Part shown: in pieces, positions 6,256-6,569 of the stretch
Position numbering within the stretch: the first letter of the stretch is position 1
How the letters are laid out: every line of letters starts with the position of its first letter
Source: Pseudomonadota bacterium
Lineage (GTDB): Bacteria > Pseudomonadota > Alphaproteobacteria > Acetobacterales > Acetobacteraceae
NCBI GenBank assembly: GCA_021785335.1
Contig: JAJYFW010000104.1
Span: 1 to 6,569 of the forward strand
Direction of reading: 5' to 3'
Length of the DNA: 6,569 nucleotides
Notes under the pieces: generated by a model
Database searches by the model: none
What the model saw: the letters and a program-made list of their open reading frames with translations, nothing else
Told to the model about the DNA's origin: nothing
Made by a program: the position numbers and the translations under genes

Positions 6256-6569
6256 GCGCGAACGCCCGCACGCCTTCGGGCGCGACATCCGGCGCGCCTT
6301 CGGGCGCGACCCCAGGCGCGCTGCTGCTGGACCGGCGCTTCGCGCCGCTGTTCTGGTGCCAGGCCTTCGCCGCCTTCAACGACAATTTCCTCAAGACCGC
6401 GCTGGTGGTGCTGATCCTCTACCGCGCGAAGGAGAGCACAGCACTGGTGGCGCTGGCGGGCGGGGTGTTCATCCTGCCGTTCCTGCTGTGTTCGGGGATT
6501 GCCGGCGAGCTGGCGGACCGGTTCGACAAGGCGCGGGTCGCGACCGTGGTCAAGGGGGTCGAGATCGGT
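6252..6569 (+). CDS. MFS transporter, LplT-like, N-terminal part
   Basis: The frame runs off the window end, showing 106 residues counted from CTG 6252. After a Pro/Ser/Gly/Ala-rich leader it reads LLLDRRFAPLFWCQ, then AFNDNFLKTALVVLILY (41-57, first membrane helix), then a second helix (64-84), then GELADRFDKAR (85-95), the loop 2-3 motif A of the major facilitator superfamily. The AFNDN signature and the ADRFDKAR loop resemble LplT lysophospholipid flippases and the MFS half of large alphaproteobacterial fusions with PlsC acyltransferase and acyl-ACP synthetase domains. Whether those domains follow is outside the window. There is no ATG, GTG or TTG in this frame from bolA to the first helix. 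CTG 6252, overlapping the bolA TGA by two bases, gives LSANART and is the best start by position; CTG 6321 is the alternative. The product class is fairly sure, the start is not. Confidence 0.78.
   Translation, partial: MSANARTPSGATSGAPSGATPGALLLDRRFAPLFWCQAFAAFNDNFLKTALVVLILYRAKESTALVALAGGVFILPFLLCSGIAGELADRFDKARVATVVKGVEIG
6270..6317 (+). repeat. Tandem 24-base repeat, two copies, with UUCG hairpins
   Basis: Copies lie at 6270-6293 and 6294-6317, with 20 of 24 bases the same and a 16-base identical core (6271-6286 and 6295-6310). In the transporter frame each encodes an octapeptide: TPSGATSG, then APSGATPG. Each copy can fold as a hairpin capped by the extra-stable cUUCGg tetraloop. Copy 1 has a four-pair stem (6271-6274 with 6279-6282) and copy 2 a perfect six-pair stem (6293-6298 with 6303-6308). 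They sit just past the bolA stop, in the leader of the MFS gene. No run of T follows, so they are not classical terminators. Confidence 0.8.

Noticed and set aside
6240..6260. Programmed -1 frameshift fusing BolA to the transporter
   Set aside because: The transporter frame is open through bolA, but GAC GAA ACC TGA is not a slippery heptamer. Open antisense and alternative frames are common at this base composition. A CTG restart is simpler.
6293..6308. Intrinsic terminator after bolA
   Set aside because: The six-pair UUCG hairpin is strong, but it is followed by ACCCCAGG with no T-run, and it lies inside the reading frame leading into the transporter.

Overview
The window reads as chromosomal DNA of a GC-rich, aerobic alphaproteobacterium. 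Third codon positions are almost all G or C. It carries the aerobic (CobN/CobS/CobT-type) cobalt chelatase subunits next to a zinc/J-domain protein and a bolA gene, a neighbourhood I associate with Alphaproteobacteria. An Acetobacteraceae/Rhodospirillales-like host is my best guess, but the sequence alone does not prove it. No tRNA, rRNA, insertion sequence, CRISPR array or phage signature was seen, and no gap between genes exceeds about 75 bases.

Layout. (1) Bases 1-2333, plus strand: a compact three-gene envelope operon. It holds the C-terminal tail of an OmpA-family protein, a four-helix MotA/TolQ/ExbB-type channel protein with a coiled-coil tail, and a MotB/OmpA-type partner (one membrane helix with an acidic residue, coiled coil, peptidoglycan-binding domain). 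Together the last two look like an ion-driven 5:2-type rotary motor of unassigned function. (2) Bases 2350-5887, minus strand: a J-domain protein, then cobS (AAA+ ATPase), then cobT (vWA/MIDAS subunit). cobS and cobT overlap by one base. CobS and CobT work with CobN, which is not in this window, to insert cobalt into hydrogenobyrinic acid a,c-diamide. The motor operon and cobT converge with only 16 bases between stop codons. (3) Bases 5888-5961: a short divergent promoter region. (4) Bases 5962-6569, plus strand: bolA, then the start of an MFS transporter resembling the LplT-like half of acyltransferase/acyl-ACP synthetase fusion proteins. It is cut by the window end.

Most genes are ordinary core genes. 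The points worth a second look are the uncharacterised motor pair, a bolA promoter placed so that the mRNA could be leaderless, and the MFS gene. That gene has no ATG, GTG or TTG start in frame; it seems to begin at a CTG overlapping the bolA stop, followed at once by a tandem 24-base repeat that forms two cUUCGg hairpins. I found no convincing new defence or mobile system. The MotA/MotB pair recalls Zorya ZorA/ZorB, but no nuclease or helicase effector gene is visible.
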